Assembly (NCBI RefSeq): GCF_003854275.1
Contig: NZ_QTQP01000007.1
Span: forward strand, 62,001 to 126,000
DNA from: Burkholderia sp. Bp8963
Lineage (GTDB): Bacteria > Pseudomonadota > Gammaproteobacteria > Burkholderiales > Burkholderiaceae
Length of the DNA: 64,000 nt
Direction of reading: 5' to 3'
The notes under the pieces are model-generated. The model made no database searches and was not told the DNA's origin. It saw only the letters and a program-made list of their open reading frames with translations. Below are positions 8,843 through 18,681 of the stretch, one piece after another. Numbering within the stretch: the stretch's first letter is position 1; each line of letters opens with the position of its first letter. A program made the position numbers and the translations under genes.

Positions 8843-9615
8843 GCCTCCTGCTTTTTCGATACCGTCTGGGCGTACGGGCTGCCCGTGTATGGGCTGCCGG
8901 CGGACGGGCTCCCGGCGCACGGGCCTCCGGCGGACGGCCTGGCCGCCGCCGTGCCGCGCCCGCCGAACAGCTCGATGCGCGGCCGCGCGGCCGGCCGCTG
9001 CGCCGGTGCGGCGAACAGCTCGACGTGCGCCCGCGCGCGCGCGGCGCGGACGGCGTCGGCCTCGTGCGCGAGCGCGGCTTCGCGCTCGGTAACGCCCGCC
9101 ACCTGCAGCCGCAGCTTCTTCACCATCGCGCGCCCCGTATGCGGCATGAACGCGACCTTGCGCGGATGCACGCCCTGCAGGTCTTCCGCGGTGATGCGGA
9201 TGCGCTCGAGCGCGAGGTAGCGGCGCACGAAATCCGAATTGCGGTCGCCGATGTTGATCGTCGTCATGCCCGCGAGCACCGCCGCGCCGCCGAACACCTT
9301 CGCCTCGAAGCGCTCGCGGCGGCCGCCCGCCTTGATCAGCTCGTTGATCAGCACTTCCATCGCGTATGCGCCGTAGCGCATCGATTCCGACGCGGCCGCG
9401 CCCGGGTCCGTGCCGTCGTCGGGCAACATGAAGTGGTTCATCCCGCCGATGCCCGCGAACGGATCGTGCAGGCATGCGGCCACGCACGAGCCGAGCACGG
9501 TCATCAGCACCATGTCGTCGGCCGTCGTGTAGAACTCGTTCGGCAGCAGCTTCACGCCCGGGCGGCCGAAGTGGCTGTCGAAGTAATGGTTGGTCGCGAT
9601 CGGCAGCGCGCTCAT
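8839..9615 (-). CDS. cheD: Chemoreceptor glutamine deamidase CheD with repeat-rich tail
   Basis: CheD deamidates receptor glutamines and in some bacteria modulates CheY-P signalling. The start is the ATG at 9615 ([20 protein letters not shown]), overlapping the cheR stop as ATGA. The conserved core shows Cys in [11 protein letters not shown], His in [10 protein letters not shown] and the FGGAAVL segment. The core ends around residue 205. The remaining roughly 50 residues are an Ala/Arg/Pro-rich tail ending in Gly-Ser-Pro repeats encoded by a 15-bp tandem repeat, longer than usual CheD. Its co-occurrence with CheB, CheR and CheZ is normal for beta-proteobacteria. Confidence 0.94.
   Translation of the reverse strand: MSALPIATNHYFDSHFGRPGVKLLPNEFYTTADDMVLMTVLGSCVAACLHDPFAGIGGMNHFMLPDDGTDPGAAASESMRYGAYAMEVLINELIKAGGRRERFEAKVFGGAAVLAGMTTINIGDRNSDFVRRYLALERIRITAEDLQGVHPRKVAFMPHTGRAMVKKLRLQVAGVTEREAALAHEADAVRAARARAHVELFAAPAQRPAARPRIELFGGRGTAAARPSAGGPCAGSPSAGSPYTGSPYAQTVSKKQEA
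8873..8947 (-). repeat. In-frame 15-bp tandem repeat in the 3' end of cheD
   Basis: Five 15-bp units (8873, 8888, 8903, 8918, 8933) differ at a few positions each and encode a five-residue Gly-Ser-Pro-type motif ([15 protein letters not shown] and so on). Because 15 is a multiple of three, copy-number change would alter only the length of the CheD tail. Confidence 0.7.
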
Positions 9616-10619
9616 CGGCGTTCCCCGGTGGCGGCCGTGGCCGCGGCGCGCACGCGCGTGCCGGCCGCGGCCACGGCGGCGCCCGCCGGCAGCCCGCGCG
9701 CGGCGGGTGCGCCGGGGTGGCCGTGGGGCGCGTCCTTCGCGGTGCGCGTCAGTTCGTAGACCGTCTGGCCGCGCAGCCGGAACGCCTGCGTCACGTACGT
9801 GAAGTTCTCCGAATGGCCGGCGAACAGCAGGCCGCCCGGCTTCACGAGCGGCTCGAAGCGCGCGAGCACCTGCCCCTGCGTCGGCTTGTCGAAGTAGATC
9901 ATCACGTTGCGGCAGAAGATCGCGTCGAACGGCTGCGCGATCCGGTAATCGGCGTCGGTCAGGTTGAGCTGCTCGAAGCGGATCATCGCGCGCAGCTCGG
10001 GGCGCACCTTCACGCGCCCCGCCTGCGAGCCCGTGCCCTTCAGGAAGAAGCGCTTCAGCCGCTCCGGCGACAGGTGTTTGACCTGGTCGTACGTGTAGAT
10101 GCCGGCCTCGGCCTTCGCGAGCACCTGCGTGTCGAGGTCGGTCGCGAGGATCGACGCGCCGCGCGCCGCCGACTCGCCGAGCGCCTCGATCAGCGTGATC
10201 GCGATCGAGTACGGCTCCTCGCCGGTCGACGCGGCCGAGCACCACACCGACACCGGCGCGGCGCGGCGCTTCACGAACTCCGCGAGGATCGGGAAATGGT
10301 GCGACTCGCGAAAGAACGCGGTGAGGTTCGTCGTCAGCGCGTTGGTGAACGCTTCCCACTCGACCGGATCGTCGTCGCGCTCGAGCAGGTCGAGGTAGTC
10401 GCGGAACGCGTCGAGCCCGCGCGCGCGCAGCCGGCGCGCGAGCCGGCTGTACGCCATGTCGCGCTTGTGCTCGGACAGCGAGATCCCCGCGCGCTGATGG
10501 ATCAGCGCACGGATGCGCGCGAAGTCGGCCGCCGTGAACGCGAAGTCGCGCCCAGGCTCACCCGGGCGTTGCGAAGGTTCCTGCGATTCGGCATGAAGCG
10601 GGGCGCGCGCGGACAGCAT
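9612..10619 (-). CDS. cheR: Chemotaxis protein methyltransferase CheR
   Basis: CheR uses S-adenosylmethionine to methylate chemoreceptor glutamates. It is 335 residues long. The N-terminal helical domain ([35 protein letters not shown]) is followed by the SAM-binding fold with [16 protein letters not shown] and [11 protein letters not shown]. The start is the ATG at 10619, three bases after the chemoreceptor stop. Its last roughly 35 residues are Ala/Gly/Pro-rich. The upstream receptor ends in DWETF, close to the NWETF tether that CheR binds in enteric receptors, and fits the direct neighbourhood of the two genes. Confidence 0.96.
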   Translation of the reverse strand: MLSARAPLHAESQEPSQRPGEPGRDFAFTAADFARIRALIHQRAGISLSEHKRDMAYSRLARRLRARGLDAFRDYLDLLERDDDPVEWEAFTNALTTNLTAFFRESHHFPILAEFVKRRAAPVSVWCSAASTGEEPYSIAITLIEALGESAARGASILATDLDTQVLAKAEAGIYTYDQVKHLSPERLKRFFLKGTGSQAGRVKVRPELRAMIRFEQLNLTDADYRIAQPFDAIFCRNVMIYFDKPTQGQVLARFEPLVKPGGLLFAGHSENFTYVTQAFRLRGQTVYELTRTAKDAPHGHPGAPAARGLPAGAAVAAAGTRVRAAATAATGERR

Positions 10620-10622
10620 GGC

Positions 10623-12620
10623 TCAGAAGGTCTCCCAATCGTCGTCGGACGTACCGGCCGCGGCGAGCGCCGGCTTCTCGCCGGACAGCGCGGGCCGCAC
10701 GAGCGCAGGCTTCGCCGCCGGCGCGGCCGGCTTCGCGGCATCGCCGCCGGCAGACTTCGCGAGACGCGGCGCGTAGCCGCTCGCGGCCGGCGCTGAATGG
10801 CCCGTGTGGCCCGAGTGGCCCGAATTACCCATCTGGCCCGTGTTGCCCGAATGGCCCACCTGGCCCGCGTCCTTCGACGCGCGCGCGCGGTTGTCAGCCA
10901 CACTGCGCGACGCGCCTTCGGCCGCGCTCTTCGATTCGATTGCGACGGCTGCCGCGCGCTTCGCCGGCGGCGGCGCCGGCAGCGCATTCGGCTGCGGCGC
11001 CGGACGCGCGGCACCATGCGCGAGCTTCGCAGGCGCGGGCGCGGGCGCGGCCGCATGCGCGATGCCGCCGACGACGCGCCAGCCGGACACGATCGCCTTC
11101 ATCTGGCGGGTCTGCTCCTCGAGCGACGCGGCCGCGGCCGCCGCCTGCTCGACGAGCGCCGCGTTCTGCTGCGTGACGGCATCCATCTGGCCGACCGCGC
11201 GATTGACCTGCTCGATGCCGGTCGACTGCTCATCCGACGCGGCGCTGATCTCGCCCATGATGTCGGTCACGCGGCGCACGGCCTGCACGATCTCGTCCAT
11301 CGTCGAGCCGGCGCGCGACACGAGCGCCGAACCGCTCTGCACCTTGTCGGCCGAATCGCCGATCAGCTGCTTGATTTCCTTCGCGGCCGCCGCGCTGCGC
11401 TGCGCGAGCGATCGCACTTCACCGGCGACCACCGCGAAGCCGCGGCCCTGCTCGCCCGCGCGCGCCGCCTCGACGGCCGCGTTCAGCGCGAGGATGTTGG
11501 TCTGGAACGCGATGCCCTCGATCGTGCCGATGATGTCGACGACCTTGCCGGAACTCGTTGCGATGTCCTGCATCGTCGCGACCACCTCGCCGACCACCTC
11601 GCCGCCCTGGGTCGCGATGTCCGACGCATTGACCGCGAGCTGGCTCGCCTGCCGCGCGTTCTCGGCGTTCTGCCGTACGGTGCCCGTCAGCTGCTCCATG
11701 CTCGACGCGGTTTCCTGCAGCGACGCGGCCTGCTGCTCGGTGCGCTGCGACAGGTCGATGTTGCCGGTCGCGATCTCGCGCGCGCCGACGTCGATCGACT
11801 CGGTGCCGCGATGCATCGCCTGCACCATCGTTGTGACCGCTTGCTGCATCGCGTTGATGCCGGCGAACAGGCGGCCGATCTCGTTCTGGCCGACGACCTC
11901 GACCGGCGTAGTGAGATCGCCCGCCGCGATGCGCTCGAAGTGCGCGACCGCCTCCCGGAGCGGCTGGACGATCAGCCCGCGCAGCGCGAAGCGGATCCCG
12001 ACGACGAGCACGGCCGACAGCGCGATGCCCGCGGCGATCAGCGTGATCATCACCGAGATGCGCGACTGCGTCGCATCATGGCGCGCTTCGGCGCGCTGCT
12101 GCAGCATGCCGACGACCGCCGCCGCAGCCTGGTCGTAGGCGACGAACATCGGGCTGATCTTCGTGTCGGCGATCGCGTGATAGGCGGCCAGGTCGCCCGC
12201 GCGCGCGGCCGCGAACTCCGGCTCGACGCCTTCCTTGATGATCGTCGTGTAGCGCGCGTTCAGCTCGTCGACGAGCGCGGCATCCACGTCGTCCTTCGGG
12301 ATCGCCTGGAACGCCTGCCAGTTCTGCGTCGACTTCGCGTACAGCTCCTGTGCGCGATCGAGCACCTTGCGCGCGTCGTCGACGTTGCCGGCCTCGGTCA
12401 GCGTGCGAAAGCGGTCGAGCGCCACGCGCGAGCGCAGCAGGGACGTCGACGTGTCGTCGAGCGCGTGGATCGCGGGCAGTTCGACGTGCGCAATCGCGTC
12501 GAGCGAACGGCCCGCGTGATTCAGCGCGAACAGGCCGAGTCCGCCGACCGCCGCGGCGAGACAAGCGAAAATGAGTCCGACCGCCGTGAGCGTCGTTCGG
12601 ATCGACCAGTTTTGCAGCAT
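10623..12620 (-). CDS. Methyl-accepting chemotaxis protein with C-terminal tether pentapeptide
   Basis: This is a transmembrane chemoreceptor of about 665 residues. It starts at [10 protein letters not shown] (ATG 12620, GGGAG upstream) rather than 11 codons earlier. The first membrane segment is near residues 10-30. A Tar-like four-helix periplasmic domain follows, with the second segment near 190-215, then HAMP and the signalling domain with the invariant tip [21 protein letters not shown] low-complexity linker of about 150 residues contains Gly-His-Ser repeats and ends in DDDWETF, matching the CheR/CheB docking pentapeptide. The ligand cannot be told from sequence. It sits between cheW and cheR as the resident receptor of the operon. 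Confidence 0.94.
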   Translation of the reverse strand: MLQNWSIRTTLTAVGLIFACLAAAVGGLGLFALNHAGRSLDAIAHVELPAIHALDDTSTSLLRSRVALDRFRTLTEAGNVDDARKVLDRAQELYAKSTQNWQAFQAIPKDDVDAALVDELNARYTTIIKEGVEPEFAAARAGDLAAYHAIADTKISPMFVAYDQAAAAVVGMLQQRAEARHDATQSRISVMITLIAAGIALSAVLVVGIRFALRGLIVQPLREAVAHFERIAAGDLTTPVEVVGQNEIGRLFAGINAMQQAVTTMVQAMHRGTESIDVGAREIATGNIDLSQRTEQQAASLQETASSMEQLTGTVRQNAENARQASQLAVNASDIATQGGEVVGEVVATMQDIATSSGKVVDIIGTIEGIAFQTNILALNAAVEAARAGEQGRGFAVVAGEVRSLAQRSAAAAKEIKQLIGDSADKVQSGSALVSRAGSTMDEIVQAVRRVTDIMGEISAASDEQSTGIEQVNRAVGQMDAVTQQNAALVEQAAAAAASLEEQTRQMKAIVSGWRVVGGIAHAAAPAPAPAKLAHGAARPAPQPNALPAPPPAKRAAAVAIESKSAAEGASRSVADNRARASKDAGQVGHSGNTGQMGNSGHSGHTGHSAPAASGYAPRLAKSAGGDAAKPAAPAAKPALVRPALSGEKPALAAAGTSDDDWETF
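10798..10869 (-). repeat. In-frame 9-bp tandem repeat in the chemoreceptor linker
   Basis: Eight consecutive 9-bp units with plus-strand consensus TGGCCCGNN encode triplets Gly-His-Ser, Gly-His-Thr, Gly-Gln-Val, Gly-Asn-Ser and so on. They lie in the flexible linker between the signalling domain and the DWETF tether. Confidence 0.75.
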
Positions 12621-12678
12621 CGCAGATTCTCCCGTGATTCTTGCGCGCGCCATGCGCGCGCACCGTCCCGCACTTTCC

Positions 12679-13212
12679 TTATGCGCCGAGCGTCTCGATC
12701 AGCGCCATTTCCCGGCTCGACATCAGCTTCTCGATGTCCATCAGGATCAGCATCCGGCCGTCGACCGTGCCGAGCCCCGTCAGGTACTCGGTCGTCAGCG
12801 TCGCGCCGAATTCCGGCGCGGGCATGATCTGGTCGGTCGACAGCGTCAGCACGTCAGACACGCCGTCGACCACCATCCCGACCACGCGGTGCGCGACGTT
12901 CAGGATGATCACGACGGTCTGGTGGTCGTACTCGACGCGGCCGAGATGGAACTTGATCCGCATGTCGACGATCGGCACGATGATCCCGCGCAGGTTGATC
13001 ACGCCCTTGATGAAGTCGGGCGCGTTCGCGATGCGCGTGACGCTGTCGTAGCCGCGGATTTCCTGCACCTTCAGGATGTCGATCCCGTATTCCTCGTCGC
13101 CGAGCGTGAACACGAGGAATTCCTGACCCGTCGCGTCGCCATGCTCCGCGTCGCGGCGGCTCGTGGCCGCATTCGCCGCGGCCGGATTGATCATTTGGAC
13201 TTCAGCAGACAC
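12679..13212 (-). CDS. cheW: Chemotaxis coupling protein CheW
   Basis: CheW links chemoreceptors to CheA in signalling arrays. I take the GTG at 13212 (VSAEVQMI) as start because GGGGG precedes it by the right distance. The product has 177 residues. About 30 variable residues lead into the double SH3-like fold: [39 protein letters not shown] and [12 protein letters not shown]. The gap to cheA upstream is only 30 bases and the receptor gene follows, so it belongs to the operon. Length and motifs are typical of the family. Confidence 0.96.
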   Translation of the reverse strand: MSAEVQMINPAAANAATSRRDAEHGDATGQEFLVFTLGDEEYGIDILKVQEIRGYDSVTRIANAPDFIKGVINLRGIIVPIVDMRIKFHLGRVEYDHQTVVIILNVAHRVVGMVVDGVSDVLTLSTDQIMPAPEFGATLTTEYLTGLGTVDGRMLILMDIEKLMSSREMALIETLGA

Positions 13213-13242
13213 GTTTGCCCCCAATCGGTTGAATGGCGAGAG

Positions 13243-15507
13243 TCAGAACATCGCGAGCGCGGCGCCCGGACTGGCGCCGTGCGTCGCACGGGTTTCGCGG
13301 TTCAGCGCCGCGACGTCGACGATCAGCGCGACGCTGCCGTCGCCGAGGATCGTCGCCGCCGAGATGCCGTGCACCTTGCGGTAATTCGTTTCGAGGTTCT
13401 TCACGACCACCTGCTGCTGGCCGACCAGCTCGTCGATCAGCATCGCGAAGCGGCGCCCCTCGGTTTCCATGATCGTGACGATCCCCTGGGTCGGGTCGGT
13501 GCGCGCGTCGTCCACCGAGAACACCTCGTGCAGCGCGACGAGCGGCAGGTATTCGCCGCGCACGCGCACCACGCGCTCGCCGTTGCCGACCGTGTAGATG
13601 TCGTCGGCCGACGGCTGCAGCGACTCCATCACGAAGTTCAGCGGCAGGATGAAGATCTCGCCGCCGACCTTCACCGACATCCCGTCGAGGATCGCGAGCG
13701 TGAGCGGCAGCACGATGCGCGTCGTCGTGCCGCGGCCCGCCTGCGACGAAATCTCGACATGGCCGCCCATCGACTGGATGTTGCGCTTCACGACGTCCAT
13801 CCCGACGCCGCGGCCCGACACGTCGGTCACCGTCTCGGCGGTCGAGAAGCCCGGCGCGAAGATCAGCTGCCAGACTTCGTCGTCGCTGATGTTGTCGGAC
13901 ACCTGCATGCCCTGCTTCGCGGCCTTCGCGAGGATCCGCTCGCGGTTCAGGCCGCCACCGTCGTCGCTGACCTCGATCACGATGTTGCCGCCGTGATGCG
14001 CGGCCGACAGCACGAGCTGGCCGACCGCGTCCTTGCCGGCCGCGCGGCGCTTGTCGACGGTCTCGATCCCGTGGTCGAGGCTGTTGCGCACGAGGTGGGT
14101 GAGCGGATCGATGATCCGCTCGATCAGGCTCTTGTCGAGTTCGGTCGCCTGGCCGAACGTGACGAGCTCGACCTGCTTGCCGAGCTTGCCGGCGAGATCG
14201 CGCACGAGCCGCGGGAAGCGGCTGAACACGTAATCCATCGGCATCATCCGGATCGACATCACCGCTTCCTGCAGGTCGCGCGCGTTGCGTTCGAGCTGCG
14301 CCATCCCGTTGAACAGGCGGTCGTGCAGCGCCGGGTCGAACGCGCTCGCCGTTTCCGCGAGCATCGCCTGCGTGATCACGAGCTCGCCGACGAGGTTGAT
14401 CAGCTGGTCGACCTTCTCGACGCCGACGCGGATCGAGCTGCCCTCGCCGCCCGATGCGGCCGCCGCCGGGCGCGCGCGCTTGTCGTCGTGGTGCGGCTGG
14501 GCCGCCGCCGGGTGCTCCGGCGCAGCGGCCGATGCCGGTGCCTGCGGAGCCGGCGCCGGCTGCTGCGCGGCCGGCGCGGGGTCGGCGGGCTGCAGTGCGG
14601 GCGTGGGCGCGGCGGCCGGTTGCACGGCGGCGGGTTGTGCGGCGGGTTGCACGGCCGGTTGTGCGGCGTGGATCCCGGCCTCGGCCGCGGCGGCGTCCGC
14701 CGGCGCGGCAGGCGCGGTACCGTGGCCGACCGCGATCTGGCTTTCGTCGATCACGAAGCAGCACACCGCGACGATGTCGTCGGACGGTACGTCGGAGTCG
14801 AGCCACAGCGTCAGCGCGCCGCCCGTCTCCTCGCGGCCGACGATCCGGCCGAGGTTGCCGAGCTCCTCGGTGAGGAGCGCCTGGTCCTTCGCGTCGACGC
14901 CGGTCAGCGTGATCTTCAGGTGCGGACCGCCGGCTGCGTCGGCCGGGGCAGCGGCCGACGCAGCGGCCAACGGTGCGGCGACCGGATGCGCGGCCTCGAA
15001 CGCCTGCTCGACGACGTGGTCCGGCACGCTCGCGTCGGTCGATGCAACAGCCGGCGCGCTTGCAGCGGGTGCTGCAGGTGCCGCAGGTGCGGTTGGTGCC
15101 GCGGCCGCCGGCTCACCGCTCGCGGCCTTCAGCCGCTCGAGCTTCGCGCAGATCGCCGCGGCGGACGCCGCATCGGGTTCCGCGCTCGCGCGATAGTCGG
15201 CGAGCTGGTCGGACAGCACGTCCTTGGTTTCCAGGAACGCGTCGACCATCTCCTTCGTCAGCGTCAGCTCGTGATTGCGCGCGCGGTCGAGCAGCGATTC
15301 GAGAATGTGCGTCGTGTCGGTGAGCGCCGAAAAGCCGAACGTCGCCGCGCCGCCCTTGATCGAATGCGCGGCGCGGAAGATCGCGGCCAGATCCTCGGGA
15401 TCGGGCGCATCGACGTCGAGGTTCAGCAGCAGCTGCTCCATCTGCGCAAGCAGCTCGTCCGCCTCGTCGAAAAACGTCTGGTAGAACTGAGTAATGTCGA
15501 GAGTCAT
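13243..15507 (-). CDS. cheA: Chemotaxis histidine kinase CheA
   Basis: CheA autophosphorylates in response to receptor state and passes phosphate to CheY and CheB. It is 754 residues long. The Hpt domain holds the phospho-acceptor His48 in AAHSIKGGAATFG. A long Ala/Pro-rich linker, the CheY-binding region, and another Ala/Pro/Gln-rich linker precede the dimerisation and ATPase domains (N box LTHLVRNSLDHG, G1 DDGGGLNRE, G2 SGRGVGMDVVK) and the CheW-like C-terminus with LIVDVAALN. The protein is longer than the enteric form because of the two linkers. It is transcribed with a receiver gene before it and cheW after it. Confidence 0.97.
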   Translation of the reverse strand: MTLDITQFYQTFFDEADELLAQMEQLLLNLDVDAPDPEDLAAIFRAAHSIKGGAATFGFSALTDTTHILESLLDRARNHELTLTKEMVDAFLETKDVLSDQLADYRASAEPDAASAAAICAKLERLKAASGEPAAAAPTAPAAPAAPAASAPAVASTDASVPDHVVEQAFEAAHPVAAPLAAASAAAPADAAGGPHLKITLTGVDAKDQALLTEELGNLGRIVGREETGGALTLWLDSDVPSDDIVAVCCFVIDESQIAVGHGTAPAAPADAAAAEAGIHAAQPAVQPAAQPAAVQPAAAPTPALQPADPAPAAQQPAPAPQAPASAAAPEHPAAAQPHHDDKRARPAAAASGGEGSSIRVGVEKVDQLINLVGELVITQAMLAETASAFDPALHDRLFNGMAQLERNARDLQEAVMSIRMMPMDYVFSRFPRLVRDLAGKLGKQVELVTFGQATELDKSLIERIIDPLTHLVRNSLDHGIETVDKRRAAGKDAVGQLVLSAAHHGGNIVIEVSDDGGGLNRERILAKAAKQGMQVSDNISDDEVWQLIFAPGFSTAETVTDVSGRGVGMDVVKRNIQSMGGHVEISSQAGRGTTTRIVLPLTLAILDGMSVKVGGEIFILPLNFVMESLQPSADDIYTVGNGERVVRVRGEYLPLVALHEVFSVDDARTDPTQGIVTIMETEGRRFAMLIDELVGQQQVVVKNLETNYRKVHGISAATILGDGSVALIVDVAALNRETRATHGASPGAALAMF

Positions 15508-15540
15508 GCCGGGTCACCGGATAAGGTCGTCGCGTTCATG

Positions 15541-15918
15541 TCAGGATTCGGCCGGCGTGGACAGCGACGCGACCAGCTCGACCAGCACCGCCGGGTCGAT
15601 CGGCTTCTCGATCCAGCCCGTTGCGCCCGCATCGCGCGCGGCGGCCTTGAATGCGTCGCTGCCCTCGGTCGTCAGCACGAGGATCGGCGTGTCCGCATAC
15701 GCGGTGAGCGCGCGCAGCGCCGCGATCACCTCGAGGCCGCTCTTGCGCGGCATGTTCTGGTCGGTCAGCACGAGGTCGTACGCAACGGCGGCCGCCATGT
15801 CGAAGCCGGCTTCGCCGTCCGGCGCAACCGTCACGTCGTAGCCGGCCTGCGCAAGCGTCGCCTGCAGGAGCGCGCGCATGGTCGCGGAGTCGTCGATGGC
15901 AAGAATGGTTCGGATCAT
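15541..15918 (-). CDS. CheY-like single-domain response regulator
   Basis: This is a 125-residue receiver with all key residues: acidic pair Asp9-Asp10, phospho-acceptor Asp53 (LTDQNMPRKSG), Thr83/Thr84 and Lys105 (IEKPI). It has no output domain. It lies between motB (16-base gap) and cheA (33-base gap), so it is co-transcribed with the chemotaxis kinase, but it differs clearly from the cheY next to cheZ. Members at this position are often called CheY1 or TcfR-like. It may act as a phosphate sink or a second motor or regulatory target. The specific role is open. Confidence 0.88.
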   Translation of the reverse strand: MIRTILAIDDSATMRALLQATLAQAGYDVTVAPDGEAGFDMAAAVAYDLVLTDQNMPRKSGLEVIAALRALTAYADTPILVLTTEGSDAFKAAARDAGATGWIEKPIDPAVLVELVASLSTPAES

Positions 15919-15934
15919 GTCTGTCTCGGGAGCC

Positions 15935-16957
15935 TCAATGTCGCGGCGCGGACGCGGCGGCGCCGGCCAGCGCCGGTCGCACGCCTGCCGTCGCCGGGGG
16001 GGCGAGCTGCTGCGCGAGCTGCTTCGAGCCCGCGGCGTCGGCCGACAGCGTGGTGGTCGTCGCGTCGTCGCGCATCAGCGCCTCTTCGGATTTGCGATTC
16101 AGCACGATCACGCTGATCCGGCGGTTCTCCGGATCGAGCGGATCGGCCTTGTTCAGGTTCTGTGTCGATGCGAGACCGAGCACGCGCAGCACTTTCGCCT
16201 CGTCCATGCCGCCCGTGATCAGCTCGCGGCGCGACGCGTTCGCGCGGTCGGCCGACAGCTCCCAGTTGCTGTAGCCGCCTTCGCCGCCCGCGTAGGCCAC
16301 CGCGTCGGTGTGGCCCTGGACGATGATGCGGTTCGGCACGTCGTTCAGCGTCTTGCCGATCTCGCGCAGGATGTCGCGCATGTACGGCTCGACGTGGTCG
16401 CTCGACATCGCGAACATCGGCCGCTTCTGGGTATCGACGATCTCGATGCGCAGCCCCATCAGCGTCGAGTCGATGCGGATCTGCTGCTTGAACTGGCGCA
16501 GCGTCGGGTTCGCCTCGATCGCGGCCATCAGCTTGATCTGCAGGTCGTGCAGGCGCACCTGCTCGCGGCGCTCGATCGCGCCTTGCGCCTGCGCCTGCGC
16601 GTCCTCTTCGCTCTTTTTCGCGACGCGGTCCGCGAGGCTCGTCGAGCCGTCGGTGCGGCGCGTCGAGCCGGCGTCGACGCTCGAGATGTCGCGCCCGCCG
16701 CCGTTGACGATGCTCGAATCCTGCGAGCTGCGGTCGCCGCTGCCGAACAGCGCGGCCTGCAGCGGCGTGTTGAAGTACTCGGCGATCCCCTTGAGCTGCA
16801 CCGGCGTCACCGAGCTCAGCAGCCACATCAACAGGAAGAACGCCATCATCGCGGTCATGAAGTCCGCATACGCGAGCTTCCAGGCGCCGCCGTGGTGGCC
16901 CTTCTTCGCCGGGGCCACCCGCTTGACGACGATTGCGCGATCCTTGCTCTTGCTCAT
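15935..16957 (-). CDS. motB: Flagellar motor stator protein MotB
   Basis: MotB anchors the stator to peptidoglycan and carries the proton-binding aspartate. The N-terminal basic stretch leads into the single membrane segment YADFMTAMMAFFLLMWLLS, where Asp32 is the proton-binding residue. The plug region follows, and the C-terminal OmpA-like peptidoglycan-binding domain includes IIVQGHTDAVAY and RVLGLAS. At 340 residues it is normal, with an Ala-rich tail. The start is 13 bases after the motA stop. Asp32 in this context indicates a proton-driven (not sodium-driven) motor. Confidence 0.97.
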   Translation of the reverse strand: MSKSKDRAIVVKRVAPAKKGHHGGAWKLAYADFMTAMMAFFLLMWLLSSVTPVQLKGIAEYFNTPLQAALFGSGDRSSQDSSIVNGGGRDISSVDAGSTRRTDGSTSLADRVAKKSEEDAQAQAQGAIERREQVRLHDLQIKLMAAIEANPTLRQFKQQIRIDSTLMGLRIEIVDTQKRPMFAMSSDHVEPYMRDILREIGKTLNDVPNRIIVQGHTDAVAYAGGEGGYSNWELSADRANASRRELITGGMDEAKVLRVLGLASTQNLNKADPLDPENRRISVIVLNRKSEEALMRDDATTTTLSADAAGSKQLAQQLAPPATAGVRPALAGAAASAPRH

Positions 16958-16970
16958 CGGGCGCTCCGCG

Positions 16971-17831
16971 TCACTTCGCCTTCACGCGGCGCACGTGCTC
17001 TTCGAGCTCGGCGAACGACGGCCGCTCGGTCGAGAACAGCACCTTGCGGCCGAACTCGACCGCGATCGCCGGCGCGTAGCCGTTCAGACTCGCGAGGATC
17101 GTCACCTTGATGCACTGGAACATCTTCGTCGACTCGGCAACGCGCTGCTCCGCGAGGCTCGCGAGCGGGCCGATCAGCCCGTACGACAGCAGGATGCCGA
17201 GGAACGTGCCGACCAGCGCCTGCGCAATCATCGCGCCGAGCACCGCAGGCGGCTTGTCGGCGGACGCCATCGTGTGCACGACGCCCATCACGGCCGCGAC
17301 GATCCCGAACGCCGGCATCGCGTCGCCGACGCGCATCAGCGCGTGCGCGGGGCCTTCGCCTTCCGCGTGATGCGTCTCGATTTCCTCGTCCATCAGGCTT
17401 TCGATCTCGAACGCGTTCATGTTGCCGCCGACCATCAGCCGCAGGTAATCGGTCAGGAATTCGACGATGTGGCGATCGGCCAGGATCTTCGGGTACTGCG
17501 TGAAGATCGGGCTCTTGTCCGGATCGTCGATGTCGGCCTCGAGCGTCAGCGTGCCTTCCTTGCGGGCCTTCGCGAGCAGCACGTACAGGAGCCCCATCAG
17601 CTCCATGTAGACGTCCTTCGTGTATTTCGAACCCTTGAAGAGCGTCGGCAGCACGCGCATGGTCGCCTTGATGGTCTTCATGCCGTTACCGAGGATGAAC
17701 GCACCCACACCCGCGCCGACGATCATCAGAATTTCGATCGGCTGGATCAATGCGCCCAGATGCCCGCCTGCCAGCGCATAACCGCCGAAGACGGACAAAA
17801 TCGTCACGAGTGTTCCCACGATAATCAGCAC
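16971..17831 (-). CDS. motA: Flagellar motor stator protein MotA
   Basis: MotA forms the rotating ring of the proton-driven stator with MotB. It has 286 residues, with four hydrophobic segments (near 5-25, 33-50, about 170-190 and 200-220) and the large cytoplasmic loop carrying the conserved charged residues, including ARKEGTLTLEADIDDP. The start is a GTG at 17831 with GAGGGACAGG before it. It heads a long operon through cheZ, and a near-consensus sigma-28 promoter lies 47-73 bases upstream. The family call is certain. Confidence 0.97.
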   Translation of the reverse strand: MLIIVGTLVTILSVFGGYALAGGHLGALIQPIEILMIVGAGVGAFILGNGMKTIKATMRVLPTLFKGSKYTKDVYMELMGLLYVLLAKARKEGTLTLEADIDDPDKSPIFTQYPKILADRHIVEFLTDYLRLMVGGNMNAFEIESLMDEEIETHHAEGEGPAHALMRVGDAMPAFGIVAAVMGVVHTMASADKPPAVLGAMIAQALVGTFLGILLSYGLIGPLASLAEQRVAESTKMFQCIKVTILASLNGYAPAIAVEFGRKVLFSTERPSFAELEEHVRRVKAK

Positions 17832-17877
17832 TGCCTGTCCCTCACGAGTGACCGGCGGGGAGACCGCCGTTAAGTGG

Positions 17878-17904
17878 TTTACGGCAGTCGGCAGGAAAAC
17901 TTTG
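17878..17904 (-). promoter_or_regulatory. Sigma-28 (FliA) promoter for motA-motB-che
   Basis: On the minus strand CAAAGTTT, then exactly 11 bases, then GCCGTAAA, against the consensus TAAAGTTT-N11-GCCGATAA. It sits about 50 bases before the motA GTG, where a class 3 flagellar promoter is expected. Confidence 0.8.
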
Positions 17905-18030
17905 GCGGTCGCGCGGCGGCGTTCGGGCCGTGTTTACCAGCAATCCGCGGCCGATGATGCGCGTTCGCGGCGCCGGGGCGCGGGCGCCAGGTGAGCCGCG
18001 AGTGCAGCCACTGGCCCCGCCCGGCGGGGC

Positions 18031-18585
18031 TCAGACGGCGAGCGCCGCCTGCCCGGCCTGCGCGGCGGCCGCCTTGCGGGTCTTGCCGGCGCGCGACGGC
18101 GGCTGGCACAGGCCGCAGACGAAACCTTGATGCGGATCATGCGCATGCGCGACGAAATGGCCGCCGCAGCGCGTGCACGGGGTCAGCTGCAGCATCCCCG
18201 AATCGAAGAAGCGCACGAGCGTCCACGCGCGCGTGAGGCTCAATGCCGCCTCGTCGCCGGACAGGTTCACGTGCTCCAGATAGAGCCGGTACGCCTTCAC
18301 GATCGACTGGATCGGCTCGCAGCGGCCGTGGTCCTGCATGAACCGGTAGATGTTGTAGAACAGCGACGAATGGATGTTCGGCTGCCACGTCATGAACCAG
18401 TCGGTCGAGAACGGCAGCATCCCCTTCGGCGGCGACACGCCCTTCAGTTCCTTGTACAGCTTGATCAGACGGTCCCGCGACAGGCTCGTCTCCGCCTCCA
18501 GCAGCTGCAGCCGGGCGCCCAGTTCGATCAGTTCGATGGCGAGGGTGATTTCCTTCACCTCCACCACGACGCTTTTGGTTGCCAT
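18031..18585 (-). CDS. flhC: Flagellar master regulator subunit FlhC
   Basis: FlhC pairs with FlhD as the heterohexameric activator of early flagellar genes. With the start at ATG 18585 ([13 protein letters not shown]) it has 184 residues. The DNA-binding zinc site is visible as two Cys pairs, CTRC and CGLC, near the C-terminus. Motifs [14 protein letters not shown] and [14 protein letters not shown] are typical. It follows flhD with a 96-base gap. Downstream, about 200 bases separate it from motA, holding the motA sigma-28 promoter, so flhDC and motA are separate regulatory levels. Confidence 0.96.
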   Translation of the reverse strand: MATKSVVVEVKEITLAIELIELGARLQLLEAETSLSRDRLIKLYKELKGVSPPKGMLPFSTDWFMTWQPNIHSSLFYNIYRFMQDHGRCEPIQSIVKAYRLYLEHVNLSGDEAALSLTRAWTLVRFFDSGMLQLTPCTRCGGHFVAHAHDPHQGFVCGLCQPPSRAGKTRKAAAAQAGQAALAV

Positions 18586-18681
18586 ATTCAATAGCCGTCC
18601 GCTTCGGATTGCTTCGATGGGAATCGCCCGCGCGCGGGTACCCGGCGCAGACACGCCGGGACGAACGCGGGGGCGGGACGG

